DNA of 64,000 nt from contig OX243815.1 in assembly GCA_945859605.1 (NCBI GenBank), positions 39,090,959 to 39,154,958 of the forward strand. Reading direction: 5' to 3'. A program made the position numbers and the translations under genes. A model generated the notes under the pieces. That model saw only the letters and a program-made list of their open reading frames with translations. It searched no databases and had not been told where the DNA came from. The first letter of the stretch is position 1, and the number at the start of each line of letters is the position of its first letter. Below, piece after piece: positions 21,674-33,239 of this stretch. The DNA is from Lumbricus rubellus (taxonomy: Eukaryota; Annelida; Clitellata; Crassiclitellata; Lumbricidae).

Positions 21674-22532
21674 GACGATCGTTGGTCCTTCAGACACAAT
21701 GACCATTTTCAAAGTATTAGCCTATTATATGTCAACTTTTGTCAAGAGCTCAAAAGCAGCCATACTCGTACAAACACACAATACGATGTAGCCTATTATA
21801 GCCTAAGGTTGATGTCCGGGTCATTTAGTAAATTATGTTATCCTTTCATGTATTAACCCTATTTTGAGCAATATTCTCTCGAATTTATAGCAGTAAAAAA
21901 TCTAATTTAGATTTTCACACTTCCTGCTCTTAAAATGTTTTGCGTAGCCTATACGAAAAAACCTCAAAATAATTATTAAGCTTATTAAGCTAAATATCTG
22001 ACTGTAAATAATGTGCCTCTATTTGAGCAAAAACATATCCAGCTATTCGATCAGTTTAAAAATTATAGGCTTGCGTCTATTTAAAAAGAACACTTATGCA
22101 TCGATGTAGTCTACAACGTAGGCCCATAGGCTGCAGTTCTGCTATTGTCTTTCCCTGATATAATGTAAGCTTATCTACAGTAATTCTAAACGGATTTCTG
22201 GTCTTGCTAATCGTTTAATCGGAAGTCATAGCCTACAGAAAGCCAATTACCCGCTGTCTCTTGCCAATACCCTACAATTGACAAAGTGAAAGTCGACCCA
22301 CATGTGAAAGTAACCCTAGGCTCTTTGCAACGACATCAACATGCGCATGCATGGTACGCGATGGCCCGAGGAAATGTTGCATGTTTAATGCATGTAAAGA
22401 AGTCAGTGTTAGAGAAAGTGAAACGGTGATTACGATTGCGACAAGGTCAACATAGAGGTCGCATACACAGCTGCAAGGGGTTTCGATTCAACCATGTGAC
22501 GTATAGTATACATAAAAATATAATAGGCAAAC

Positions 22533-22692
22533 ATGGATGGATGAATGGATGGATGGATGGATGGATGGATGGATCGATGGATGGATCGATGGATGGATGG
22601 ATCGATGGATGGATCGATGGATGGATTGGATTGATTGGATTGATGGATTGATTGGATCGATGGATCGATGGATGGATGGATGGATGGATGGA
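22533..22692. repeat. (GGAT)n microsatellite
   Basis: GGAT/CGAT/TGAT units, interrupted. A short relative lies at 22800-22832. Confidence 0.95.
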
Positions 22693-22842
22693 CACGGGCG
22701 CCTGCAGAAAATTTGCAGGACGGAAAACACAATGACGACGGTTATAAATTTTCTGAAGACCTTGAAAGGTACAAAGCAGGAACTCAAAAACATGATCCAT
22801 GAATGGACGGACGGGTGGATGGATGGATTGTTTTCATGAACA

Positions 22843-22915
22843 ATTTTCCAGGAACATTTTCCAGGCACAATTTTCCAGGCACAATTTTCCAGGCACAATT
22901 TTCCAGGCACATTGG
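22843..22915. repeat. 15-bp minisatellite, about five units
   Basis: Unit ATTTTCCAGGCACAA repeated head to tail, the first unit reading AACA in place of the CACA and the last running into CACATTGG. Confidence 0.93.
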
Positions 22916-23404
22916 TTGAGGTCGATACGCGCAAAAGCATCAATGACGGTAAAACAATCTGTACTGATAGGTTTCCATCAGAGGAGGAGCGGAGGGGGGC
23001 AATGGTCAGTTTGTGCGCTTCCCATACACATTACACAACTGACCGTAGGACGGGTGTCGACCTGTCGTCCATGACCTCTTGGTAATGGAAAACTTCATTA
23101 GACCTGGCATCAACAGAGTGATCCACTGATTGGTCAGTAAGAATGCGATAAACAAACTGACCCCTGCGGGTTCAAGGAGAGGTCAGCTAAATATAGGCCA
23201 CAGCTGCGTTTGCGATTGGAATGCATTCCTACACACGCACATGCAGACATTCCCAGGTGTAGTATACTATAATATACACACATGTGAGTACAAACATAAT
23301 ATTGCATAAACCAGTTGTTGATAGACTTATAATTCATTGATGTGGCCTGAGTATAATGCAATCCAAAATGAATTTTAGTAGTGATGATAATGGTGGCGTT
23401 GGCG

Positions 23405-23431
23405 GTGACTCATACTACGTACATACGTACA

Positions 23432-23465
<34 letters not shown>

Positions 23466-23523
23466 CATACATACATACATACATACATACATACATACAT
23501 ACATACATACATACATACATACA

Positions 23524-23557
<34 letters not shown>

Positions 23558-23566
23558 CATACATGT
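23405..23566. repeat. (CATA)n microsatellite
   Basis: Second CATA array of the window, with TATA interruptions near 23460 and 23552. Confidence 0.97.
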
Positions 23567-23619
23567 TATACGTGTATAATGTTTGTTTGTATACGTGTGT
23601 TTATGTGCATGTGTGCGTG

Positions 23620-23706
23620 TGAGAGAGAGACAGAGAGAGACAGAGAGATATAGAGAGACACAGAGAGAGGGACAGAGAGAGAGACAAAGTGAGAGAGAGA
23701 GATGGT
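23620..23706. repeat. (GA)n / GACA microsatellite
   Basis: Purine-rich GA, GACA and GATA units. Confidence 0.93.
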
Positions 23707-23727
23707 GTGTCAGTGTGTGTCTTATAC

Positions 23728-23756
23728 GTATAAGTAGTAATACTTACTACTTATAC
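23728..23756. repeat. Perfect 13-bp inverted repeat, 3-nt loop
   Basis: Arms GTATAAGTAGTAA and TTACTACTTATAC around TAC. No function assigned. Confidence 0.9.
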
Positions 23757-24257
23757 ATGTCATTGATGCATATATTATATACAATATATATAAAATTATG
23801 TATGCATATTGACATTGAGTTGTTGGTGCATCTACAGTCTATACACACATATATATGAATTATATATATGATTAATTTGATTATGTATAATTGTATATCT
23901 ATAAATTGTATACACGTATACACTGGTTTTTGCGTTGTATGAATGATGAGATGGATGAGACCAAATTTAATGACCGCTCAAAGATTCAGAGACAGATTCT
24001 TTGGAAAACAGAGCACGACGCCTAGAGAACAATGAAGCGGAATAATGATAATGCTATTGTGAGGAGAACAAACGAGAGAAAAGCAGAGACGAATATACAA
24101 CACATACTTTTTCATATTATATCAACGACAAGATATTTTCGTGACTCATAAAACAACGGCATGCACGTGATCATAATTTATACTTGACTGTAGTATTATG
24201 ATTACTCTTGGAGCGCCATTTTTTATTCATCATTCATTAGATATAGGCAGAGTAGAA

Positions 24258-24356
24258 TTCACCCATCCATCCGTCCATCCATCCATTCATCATTCATCCA
24301 GCAATCCATCCAACCAGCATCCATCCATCCATTTATACGTCCACCCACCAATTCAT
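24258..24356. repeat. (CATC)n microsatellite, interrupted
   Basis: CATC/CAAC/CACC units. The Ser/His/Pro frame here is an artefact. Confidence 0.9.
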
Positions 24357-25375
24357 CCTCTTAACAATCGGCCTGCATAGTACACGGGTGACGGGACAAA
24401 CCCTCTGGCATGGCGATCCATTGGTCCACTTCCGTACCTCTAAAGCTTTGCGTTATTCTTGGCCTAATTATCAGCTTCTATATTGAACGCATAATGGAGG
24501 CAAAAGCCATAATAGAGAATTTGCGTGGTGTGTACTGCTGCAAGAGTAAAGCAAAAATTGCTAAATCTAAATTTACTGCCAGCTGGACGTATAATTATAT
24601 GAGTGTAAAGTAGGCTAATTAATTTATTATATCAGTCAATAAAATTTATTTGCAATGAACTGCAGGTCGGTGCAAACAAGTGTAAGGGCAAAACTCTTGC
24701 TTAAGCCATGTACATTATACATAAAAATCTATGAGAATTAGGCCTACAGCATAATGATTCAACTATTAGGTCCTATTTATCTGGGATGTTTTAATAAATG
24801 ATGAAGACTGAAGAATACAGATGGATTAAATGATCGCTAAGCTGCGCTTTGCGCTAATCTCTATAATTATACTGAATATTTTATGATGCAGTTAGAGAAA
24901 CGCTGCCAAGACTATTTGTGGCATGTATACAGAACGCTTATGGATACGTGTGTGCAATATACATACATATATATACACATACATAGGCCTATATATACAC
25001 ATGTATATATCCTGTATATAGTATGCTTGTATAATTATTAGGTTAATGCTGGATGACAGGAGCACTTTAGAAGCCATCAGAGACAATGCATTGGGTGCAC
25101 GCATGCAGAATGTAATGCGTTAATAATTGCCTCTTGACTTCTTTGCACTATTGTACATGTACAATGTACATGTATGTATGTCGCTTCTTGTGTAACGAAG
25201 ACGACAATGAACTAAAGTTCAATAATGTGTTGTATTGTCGCGCTTTGAAGACTATAGACGCGTGTACCTGTTGATGAGTCATCACTCGATGGATGGATGG
25301 ATGGACGGATGGGCGAGTATTATGTTATGGTTCAGAGAGCAATGTAGGTCGTTCAGTATTTAGAGCACTCTGAGA

Positions 25376-25515
25376 CAGGGAAACTGATGCTGATGATGGT
25401 AAATATGAAGATGAGGATGGTGACCACAATGATGATCACTATGATGATGACGATTATGATGATGATGACAGTGTTGACGGTGGATTGTTGGATGTGGCAG
25501 TGGTGCTGTTTCTGG
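25376..25515. repeat. (GAT)n-type degenerate trinucleotide tract
   Basis: GATGAT-rich stretch with many interruptions. A short GGAT tract precedes it at 25286-25315. Confidence 0.85.
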
Positions 25516-25761
25516 TGGTGATCCATATTCTGGATTAGAAGATAAAATTGATAAATGAATAATTGACAATGACTTTCGTGACAGCTTGAAGGTCTGTTTG
25601 TTTGTGAAGGCGTCTGTAGCTGGTATACATTAACACAACGTGTGTTGAGTTGAGAAAGTCACCAAGGCGTTGAAGGTTTCCTTTGACGCGCTGAGATAAT
25701 TGCTATTGGCGCCTTCCCAGGTCTTTCACGTTTTCCTTCTTAGTTTTTTTTGTCACCTTGT

Positions 25762-26245
25762 TCTTTCCCCTCCTCCTCCTCCTCCTCCTCCTCCTCTTTC
25801 TCCTCCTCCTCCTCCTTCTCCTCCTCCTCCTCCTCCTCCTCATCTTTCCCCTCTTTCTTCTCCTCCTCCTCCCCCTCCTCCTCCTCCTCCTCTTCCTCCT
25901 TGTCTTCCTCGTCCTCCTCGTGCCCTTCTCTCTCATCCACCATCTCCTCCTTTTGCTCCTGCTCATCCTCGTCCTCCTCCTCTTCCTTCTTCTCTTCCTC
26001 CTCCTCCTCCTCTTCCTTCTCGTCTTCCTCGTCCTCCTTGCCCTCCTCCTTGTCCTCGTTTTCCTCCTTCTTTCCTCTATCTCCTCCTCCTGCTTCTCCT
26101 GCTCCTCCTGCTCCTCCTGCTCCTCCTCCATCACCTCCCCTCTTCTTCCTCTTCCTCCTCTTCCTCCTCTTCCTCCTCTTCCTCCTCTTCCTCCTCTTCC
26201 TCCTCTTCCTCCTCTTCCTTCTTCTCCCCCGTCGTCGTCGTCGTC
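25762..26245. repeat. Long polypyrimidine (TCC/TTCC)n tract
   Basis: About 480 bp with almost no purines on the plus strand, made of CTC, TCC, CTTC and CTCTTC units. It ends in a regular CTCTTCCTC array (26140-26220) followed by GTC units. It keeps all six frames open and yields spurious Ser, Leu, Pro, Glu and Lys-Arg repeats up to 238 codons. Homopurine-homopyrimidine mirror tracts of this length can form triplex DNA. Confidence 0.97.
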
Positions 26246-26249
26246 CTCC

Positions 26250-27258
26250 TTTTATTTCTTGCATCTATCATTTATCGTCGAGTATACATGTATACCTCCT
26301 TCTTTCTTCTCGTTCTACTTCCAGTCGTCTTCGTCGTGCCCATCCTCATTGCTGCGGATCGAGCAGTACTTCGCTGAAACTTCTCCATCTTCACCTCCTG
26401 TATCACTGTCCTTCTCTGCCCTGCCGTGCAATTAAAGACACGCATATATCAAATTACGGTAATTAATGAGACATGAAGCATTTGTATGACAGCATGCATT
26501 TATATCTACTGTGTAACTGTAAGCATATGTTTTTATATAGATCTATGCATTTATATACACCTATATTACCAACAGCAACAAATTTCCAAATGTATACAAC
26601 TATACATACATATGTACACATATATTTATGTAGACTGAGCAGCGGAAAACCCTATTATAGACTCAAGTGCAATCATCGCAATTTTTATTAGTCTACGTCG
26701 ACGAGCATGCAGCTGTCCAGGAAATAACACCAATTGATATCTCAACAAAAATGGCAACAAAACCTAGGAATTCTCTCACGCATGTTTAGGATCCTCCCAC
26801 TACAGATGAGTAACCCATTCTACTATAATTATGCTCATGCAGACATATACTGTAGTATAGTGTGGGCCTCTGCATATACATGTAAGTCAAATATTTCTAA
26901 ACTTTTTGTCCTACCAAAACTGACTACCGGTATAACTTATAGGCATACGATTTGTTGCAAAATCATTTACGGAGCTCACACAAAACAGAATTCTTAAGCA
27001 CAAAACCACTAAAATCAGATGAGAAAAAGCAAGTATACAACTATACATGCAATTTGGGACATTTATGTATCGATGCATAGCCACAATCAACCACAGTTAC
27101 TTTTAAAAATCATTTTCAACTCAATACTGATATTCAAGATCGTTGCTTGAGAAATACTAATTAACAATTATTAGCCTATATAATTCCTTGACCTTTGCAT
27201 GCAGAATGCAGAACCTGGAATAGTAGGCTATTCTATTCCTCTTGTAAAATGTAAATCT
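26250..27258. other. Unassigned sequence
   Basis: AT-rich and unique-looking. No exon or element recognised. Confidence 0.5.
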
Positions 27259-27325
27259 TCGAGAATTTCTCAGCGCCCACAAAAGCCACGTCAGGGAGAC
27301 CAGCTTATTCCCCGGCGCTAAATAT
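27259..27325 (-). repeat. SINE/LINE 3'-tail-like repeat (copy 3 of 3)
   Basis: TTTCTCAGCGCCCACAAA, then GGGAGACCAGCTTATTC, as at 3973 and 6897. Confidence 0.45.
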
Positions 27326-27333
27326 CTCTCGTT

Positions 27334-27395
27334 GGAAACTATGATGTAATTGAGACCTGTATTGAGTAGCATTATTGTGGTTGCCGAATAAAATG
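27334..27395. repeat. 62-bp duplicated block, copy 1
   Basis: Direct repeat of 27914-27975 with four mismatches. It starts GGAAACTATGATGTAATTG and ends GTGGTTGCCGAATAAAATG. Copy 2 lies just left of the mariner-type element at 28001. Confidence 0.85.
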
Positions 27396-27412
27396 CTATG
27401 CATTTATAATGT

Positions 27413-27488
27413 ATTCATTCATTCATTCATTCAATCACTCATTCATTCATTCATTCATTCATTCATTCATTCATTCATTCATTCATTA
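27413..27488. repeat. (ATTC)n microsatellite
   Basis: Tetranucleotide ATTC array with one CAATCACTC interruption. Confidence 0.97.
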
Positions 27489-27913
27489 CTACTCTTGGTA
27501 TTCGCTCAATGCCATAATATACATGTATATAACGAATTATTGACTGATAATCTCGCCAGCTGTTCAAACGAAAGTTCGTTCTGCCTGCCTGTATACGTCC
27601 GAAAAGGAGAAAAAACCAAACATTCTGGGAACTATGTACTATAGCAATTCTCCTTAAAATAGGAATGTGCACTTGAGTCCGTGTATGTCACTGCAATGTT
27701 TTTACTCTGTTTTCCTAACTCACTCACCCTTCGTTTGTATAATGTATAAATAATTGTATATGCTAGTTAAGATGTGTTATTATCCCTCTATTTAATTTAC
27801 CATGCAGTCGGCGGTTATACATCTTTCCAACCCAACCTTCTCAGGTGCAATGTGCATGGCTCTTCAATCCTGCATGGCTAGAGGGACATTCGGCAACTTC
27901 ATTATCTGTCGTG

Positions 27914-27975
27914 GGAAACTATGATGTAATTGCGACCTGTAATGAGTAGCATAACTGTGGTTGCCGAATAAAATG
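27914..27975. repeat. 62-bp duplicated block, copy 2
   Basis: See 27334-27395. The separation is 580 bp. Confidence 0.85.
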
Positions 27976-28000
27976 TTTTGTATATGTAATTTTATATATA

Positions 28001-28949
28001 CACTGTGTCCGGAAAAAAAGGGACCCATTTTGTAAATATGAAAATAAATAGTAAATATTAATCGATTTTCACAATTCAAAGACCGTTTTTATCCTAACAT
28101 AATTATCTAACAATTGCGAAAATATAAAATTTCCAGTCCAAATAATAACGTCATGATGACGTCATTTGCACAAAAAGTCAAATTTAAGAGATAAATGCGC
28201 AAAATCATCAAAAATTTTAATATTTTCATGATGTAATTTATCAATAATAAAGTAAGTTTAATTTTAGTTTTATATCTGAATTAATTTGTGGTCAAAGTGT
28301 ACACCTTTGGCCTCAGCGTAAGCTTCAGAACGGTCGCGCTAATAGCCAACAGCAGCATCGATAACCAGCGTATCAAAATCCTCCCCAGCAGGCATTAACA
28401 ATTCGCTCACGGAGTTCTTCAATGTCTCTTATCCTTGTCTTGTAACCATCTCCTGCAATAGTCTCCACGTTTTATGATCAACTTGATTTAAGCTCGGTCC
28501 GTTGGGCGGCCAAAGATTATAAGAGGAATGAAATCCGGAGTCTCCTTAGTCAACAGTTCAGCAGTTTAACGAATTCAGTGAGCTGGGACGCCATCTTGTT
28601 GAATTGTTTATTAATCCGAGTATTCGCGGATATCAGACATCAATTTTATATGGAGGAGACAATTCCTGTAATGAGTTGCATTTATTTTTTACTCCTGGTT
28701 CTGTTAAATGGATTTCCGTTTCACCAAGAGCCAATATACCAGCCGAAATCATGCATGACTAGCCGCTAAATGAACTTTAGTGCAAATGACGTCATTCTGA
28801 CGTCATCATTGTGACTGGGACTTTTATATTTTCACCAGTATTAGATAAATATGTGAGGATTAAAATGCTTTTTGAATTGTAAAAATCGATGAATATTTAC
28901 TAATTATTTTTATATTTAGAAAATGGGTCCTTTTTTTCCGGACACAGTG
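28001..28949. mobile_element. Mariner-type element, 949 bp, ~170-bp inverted repeats, dead transposase
   Basis: TA-flanked ends CACTGTGTCCGG and CCGGACACAGTG. Inverted similarity extends over about 170 bp on each side (28001-28171 and 28781-28949), both arms ending in a TGACGTCATTTGCA-type block. On the minus strand the interior preserves transposase fragments: QQDGVPAH (28579-28602), the second catalytic-Asp block of Tc1/mariner enzymes, then LWPPNGPSLNQVDHKTW (about 28465-28515), the third-acidic-residue block, with a Ser where 'SPD' is usual and the Asp of 'NxVD' kept. Stops and frameshifts and the missing N-terminal half show it cannot make a transposase. Confidence 0.88.
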
Positions 28950-28964
28950 TATATGCATGATCAT

Positions 28965-30010
28965 TTATAAAGCGCTTCTTTCAGCAAAGGCCTTTGAGAA
29001 GCGCTCCCAGTGCGACCTATCCACGCAGAGAGAAAAGGCAGTTGATTTGTGGCGAGAGAAATACAGTTCAAAGACTACCATATAGAAAGGCTGAGCGAAC
29101 TGATGATGGAAGTTCAATCCATAGACAGGGACGTAACTAGGATTTTTTGTTTGGGGGGGGGGGGGTTTAAGCCTTAAGTATGACCAATGCTTAAAGTGTA
29201 AAAGAAGAAGTGCCAGGACGTTGTATTGTAATTGGTCGTGAGTGGCGGCGCCGAAATCGCGAAGTTGCGAGTGCCGAAGGCACGAAGCCCGTCCCGATTA
29301 GGGGGTCTGGGGAGCATCGTAAGCTCCCCCAGCGGAGTCTGGGGCGGAGCCCCAGCGACCAGCGCATTTTTGGCTGTGTCGACCTCAAATGGAGCCATTT
29401 TAAGGCTCTTGTTTGCCAGCTATTTGTGAACGGAAAAGTTGCGAAAATTGTAAGAATAAGTCGTTTTTCAGTGTCGCAAGGCTCAAGCTACCAGGATAAC
29501 AATAAAAATAAACTGCTACTGTGAAAGAGAAAGGTTTTGTCTTTACCGTAAGCTCACCATCGGGGTCTGGGGCGGAGCCCCAGCGACCAGTGCATTTTTG
29601 GCTGTGTCGACCTCAAATGGAGCCATTTTTAGGCAGTCATGGCCGGTCGTCCGTAACTGCATGTACGCCGTCCATGCGGTAGTCTATTTAAATTAGCCGT
29701 AAGAATACAACGGCTTGATTTCATTTGGGGGGGGGCTTCAGCTTCGTTTGGGGGGGCTTAAGCCCCCCCAAACCCAACGCTAGTTACGTCACTGTCCATA
29801 GAGAGGGGAGGGGTCTATTATGCAGGCAAATCAACGATATAGATTGAGGATGGCAGTCCTGACTCGGTGAACAAAGAGGTCAAGCCAATCAGAGGATCTA
29901 AGAGGACGCAACGAACTGACAGAGAGCTTGAGGGGACGAAGCCGGAGATCACAAAGATACTTAGGAGTAAGACTCAATCGAGACAAGAATTTAAAAAGGA
30001 ACTTTGAATT
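28965..30010 (-). pseudogene. CR1/L2-group LINE 3' region, split by a hAT-like insertion
   Basis: On the minus strand 29851-29915 reads LRPLRSSDWLDLFVHRVRTA, matching the 'LRSSD.LDLFVPRTRT' block of the LINE at 4790. The sequence resumes beyond the hAT element and ends at 28965-29010 in the 3' tail hairpin GAGCGCTTCTCAAAGG..AGAAGCGCTTTATAAATG. The block 29895-30005 also resembles 52490-52570. The insertion at 29126-29794 is later than the LINE. Too decayed to encode protein. Confidence 0.6.
29126..29794. mobile_element. Non-autonomous hAT-like element, 669 bp
   Basis: Perfect 8-bp duplication TCCATAGA at 29118-29125 and 29795-29802. Ends CAGGGACGTAACTAG and CTAGTTACGTCACTG are inverted with one mismatch. 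Subterminal G-run (29152-29165) and G-runs/C-run at the right end continue the inverted symmetry (..GGGG..TTAAGCC / GGCTTAAGCCCCCC). It contains an internal ~63-bp direct repeat (29337-29401 and 29565-29630). A frame of about 100 codons across it has no recognisable transposase motif. Confidence 0.92.
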
Positions 30011-30119
30011 TGCATGTAGGCCTATATGATAATAATATTATATGTGTAAATATTCATGTTTGTTACTTGTGAGCTCCTGGCTTAGCCTATGGGTGTATAC
30101 GTGTAAGTATAGAACGTGT

Positions 30120-30200
30120 ATGTGTGTGTGTATGCATGTATATGAGAGCGAAAATAAGATACAGACAGACATAGACAGACAGACAGACAGACAGAGAAGA
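30120..30200. repeat. (GT)n and (ACAG)n microsatellites
   Basis: Short GT/GTAT tract at 30120-30145 and an ACAG array at 30163-30195. Confidence 0.85.
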
Positions 30201-30694
30201 CTTGCAATTTAGTTATGCGGAAGACTACCGTGACTACGAGATGCTGGCTGACACGAAGTCTAAAAACCCGTTTGTTTCATTTTCTTCTTTGTCATTTTCT
30301 CCATTGTTTCTTCTGTGCTTCCGTCTGTAGTGTCTTGCTTCTCTCTCTGTCTCAATCGATCACACCTGGCTTAAGCGGATGAAGTCGGCAGCCATTACAT
30401 CTGAAAGATGACAGTGTTCGCAATTGTCTGACTCTCCTGGCAGCAATTCCAGCCAGGCTTCTCTGACATGTAGAACTGCAAATTGTGGGCTATCTGCTGT
30501 GGTTCAGATGTCAGATTCTACCGACTATACTCATCTGTCAAATCTGTATGGAAATACCCTTGAGAAGGTCCTTCTGAGATTGGGAGCAGGATCCCTATCG
30601 TTCCACGAACGGAGTCGTCGCTGCCATCCGTATCTTTCCTCTTCCACTCGATTTGGTCGCAATCACCAACTCTGATCCAAAACAGAGACGTTGT

Positions 30695-30920
30695 CCTTGG
30701 TCCCAAAGTATCAACGCTATGGAATTCGTATTAACGATATACGTCGAATTTCCAATTCCTAGGCCTATATTGTTTCTATATATCGGCCATTATCGGGTGA
30801 CAATATCCCTTGGTCCCAAAGTATCAACGCTATGGAATTCGTATTAACGATATACGTCGAATTTCCAATTCCTAGGCCTATATTGTTTCTATATATCGGC
30901 CATTATCGGGTGACAATATC
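30695..30920. repeat. Perfect 113-bp tandem duplication (two units)
   Basis: 30695-30807 and 30808-30920 are identical base for base as I read them. Each unit starts CCTTGGTCCCAAAGTATC and ends GGGTGACAATATC and includes one CCTAGGCCTATA word. Perfect identity means a recent event or an assembly artefact. Confidence 0.95.
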
Positions 30921-31234
30921 CCTATTGATAATAATTAGTGAAGCCGAGAAACAAAGACTTCTGACTACTGGCCGGCACTAGGCTAACTATAGGCTAAACT
31001 TCCTATACCATAAATTGTAGATTGTAGATTTTAGAGCAGAAAGTAGACTCGATGTAGAGTCGTTTTGGTGCTTCCTTGTAATTATAAGATTTGGAAACTC
31101 GATATAGCGTCATATTAGAAGCAATGTAAAAAGGAGATGTTATCAGCTATGGCCTACATATAGGATGCCAAAACAATGCCATTATACACTTCGTCCAATG
31201 TACTTTCAAAACTGGGGCCACAGAACCCCCTAAC

Positions 31235-31950
31235 AGTCTCCTGACCCGCTCTGGTTACCCCCAACTGAGACGGCGTAGGGCAATTAGGAGATGTATGTCC
31301 TCCAGCAGGTGTTTACGACCATTGTACATGTTCTTATCTCCGCACGAATTGACTACTGTAACTCCCTACTAATTGGATTTCCTATGCGGTTCGTCTGTGC
31401 AATCTGTCTTAAATTCTGCTGCTAGACTTATCGCACGACTTCCTCGATATATCCTATGCACTCACAATCTCCACATACATGATTCATGACCTGCACTGTC
31501 TCTCGATATCAACTCAAATCAGATACAAGACATATACAATGCCATGCTTTTAGTTGTACAAGTCCCTGCACGCATGCAGTCTGCATAGCTTATATAGCGC
31601 CTAAATACCTCTGTAATTTGACATGCAAACCGATCTCTGCGCGATCTTCACAACCTCTTCGTTCTGCTGAGTGCTGACCGCATTGCTCTATTTTTGTACC
31701 TCTGTCACGAACCTCCGCATTAACCTGGCATCGGGCTTTCGATTGGCTATTGTGGAATTTGTGGGTCCCTTAATGTAGAATCACCTTTCCTGTGCAGCTA
31801 TTCGTAACAGGATTCTGGTAAGGAATTCACCTGCATCACTTTGCATATCTTTTCGTGGGCCTGTCACGCTGAGAGCGCTTCTGAATAGCTCTGCTGTGAG
31901 AAGCGCTTTATACAGTGTCATGCTCATACTAGATTAGATTGTAACTACCT
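31235..31950 (+). pseudogene. CR1/L2-group LINE, ORF2 C-terminal region and 3' end
   Basis: Frames in order give HVLISARIDYCNSLLIGFP, then SVLNSAARLIARLPRYI, AYIAPKYLCNL..RSSQPLRSAEC, and TWHRAFDWLLWNLWVP. These are the standard ordered blocks downstream of the LINE reverse transcriptase ('RLDYCNSLLYG', 'NAAARLI..PRY', 'P.YL..L', 'RAFS..AP.LWN.LP'). Several frameshifts and stops separate them. The 3' end carries AGAGCGCTTCTGAATAGC..TGAGAAGCGCTTTATA, a hairpin whose relatives end several truncated copies in this window. 5' truncated and dead. Confidence 0.85.
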
Positions 31951-32486
31951 TTTCCTCTCCTTACAGTAATCAAAGCATCTTTATTTCAAGTGACCTGTTA
32001 ACATCACACTTCTGTCAGACTGCATGGGGTGGGTGGGAGGAAATGCTGCTTCAGACATGAATTACTTGCTTGTAGTATTACGGAACCAGGTGCAGTTTGT
32101 CTTATCCCTTTTTACATCGTGTGGAATAATTGGGTGTTTTTCCACGTGGCTTTGTCGTCTACCATCAAAACACTTGACGTTTCATGTGCAGACTGCAGAG
32201 TGAGAGCTGCTGTCGGCTTTTGGGGATTACCCCTCCCCCCAATCCAGTCCCTCCACTGCGCAGTCCCTCCAGCTATAGGTTCGGGATTGGGTTGCACGAA
32301 TAAGGTATAGATTCGTGACGATCTGCTGGCGTTTAATTTATATTGCGCATGAAATTAATCCCCTCCAGCTATAAGTTTCTAATTAATTACCACAGACATG
32401 CGCACGATGTTGGTCTACATCTGTAGGCCTATGTATAAGAAGCGTATATATATCAAGTATAGATACGTCGATCGCGTCATGGCACC

Positions 32487-32489
<3 letters not shown>

Positions 32490-32518
<29 letters not shown>

Positions 32519-32560
32519 ACATATATATATATAACATTATGTGACATTTATATATAACCT
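32490..32560. repeat. (TA)n microsatellite and flanking duplicates
   Basis: TA run at 32490-32517, followed by two more TATATATAACAT-type pieces. Confidence 0.9.
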
Positions 32561-33239
32561 TATGCCTTAAATCTTGTATTCAAAGGCCATGATCTTCTGC
32601 AGTCTCGGTATGACATGTTGACCTATACGTGACTATGCATATGTGAGTTTATGTATATGGGTTTATGTATGTGTATGAGCACACGTGCTTGCATCTATAA
32701 TATATCCTCAGACGTATATATATATATATATGTATAAACATTGTATATGTATCTGTATGTGTATGCATGGGCCCACATAAGTAGGCCTATATGCATTTGA
32801 GTATGCATGACACATATTGTGTAGTTTTTGTGTACACATATGCAATTACGCAGATGTATTTTGCCAGTGTATACATATATGCATGAGGCCAATACAGTTT
32901 TGGATAAGATACACAAGAGAGTCATTTTCTGCTGTAACTTGCCTGCACATGCAGCTGAGGTCAATGATGGATTGTGAGGACCGGTCAATGGAAACTGCGC
33001 TAGATAAACAGACCGATTAATCAGCGCTACAGTAAATCTGACAGAAACCTGGAAGAGCACGAACAGACACGGAATCAATCAAAACAAAGTTGCCATTGTT
33101 TGGAACTATATAGCGCTACAATAATGTGGACAATTTATCTGTTTGCGCGGCTGCGTTTTTTCAAAGCAGAATTCTCCATTAATGTCAAATCTAATATTTC
33201 TATGTACACATGTAGATAGTCGATAGAAAGAAGGTTGGT

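Noticed and set aside
21444..21791. 115-codon frame across a microsatellite
   Set aside because: The centre is GT/GA/CAGA repeat and the flanks have no coding signal.
25700..26466. Frames up to 238 codons rich in Ser/Leu/Pro or Glu/Lys/Arg
   Set aside because: They come from the polypyrimidine tract. No non-repetitive conserved sequence and all six frames are open.
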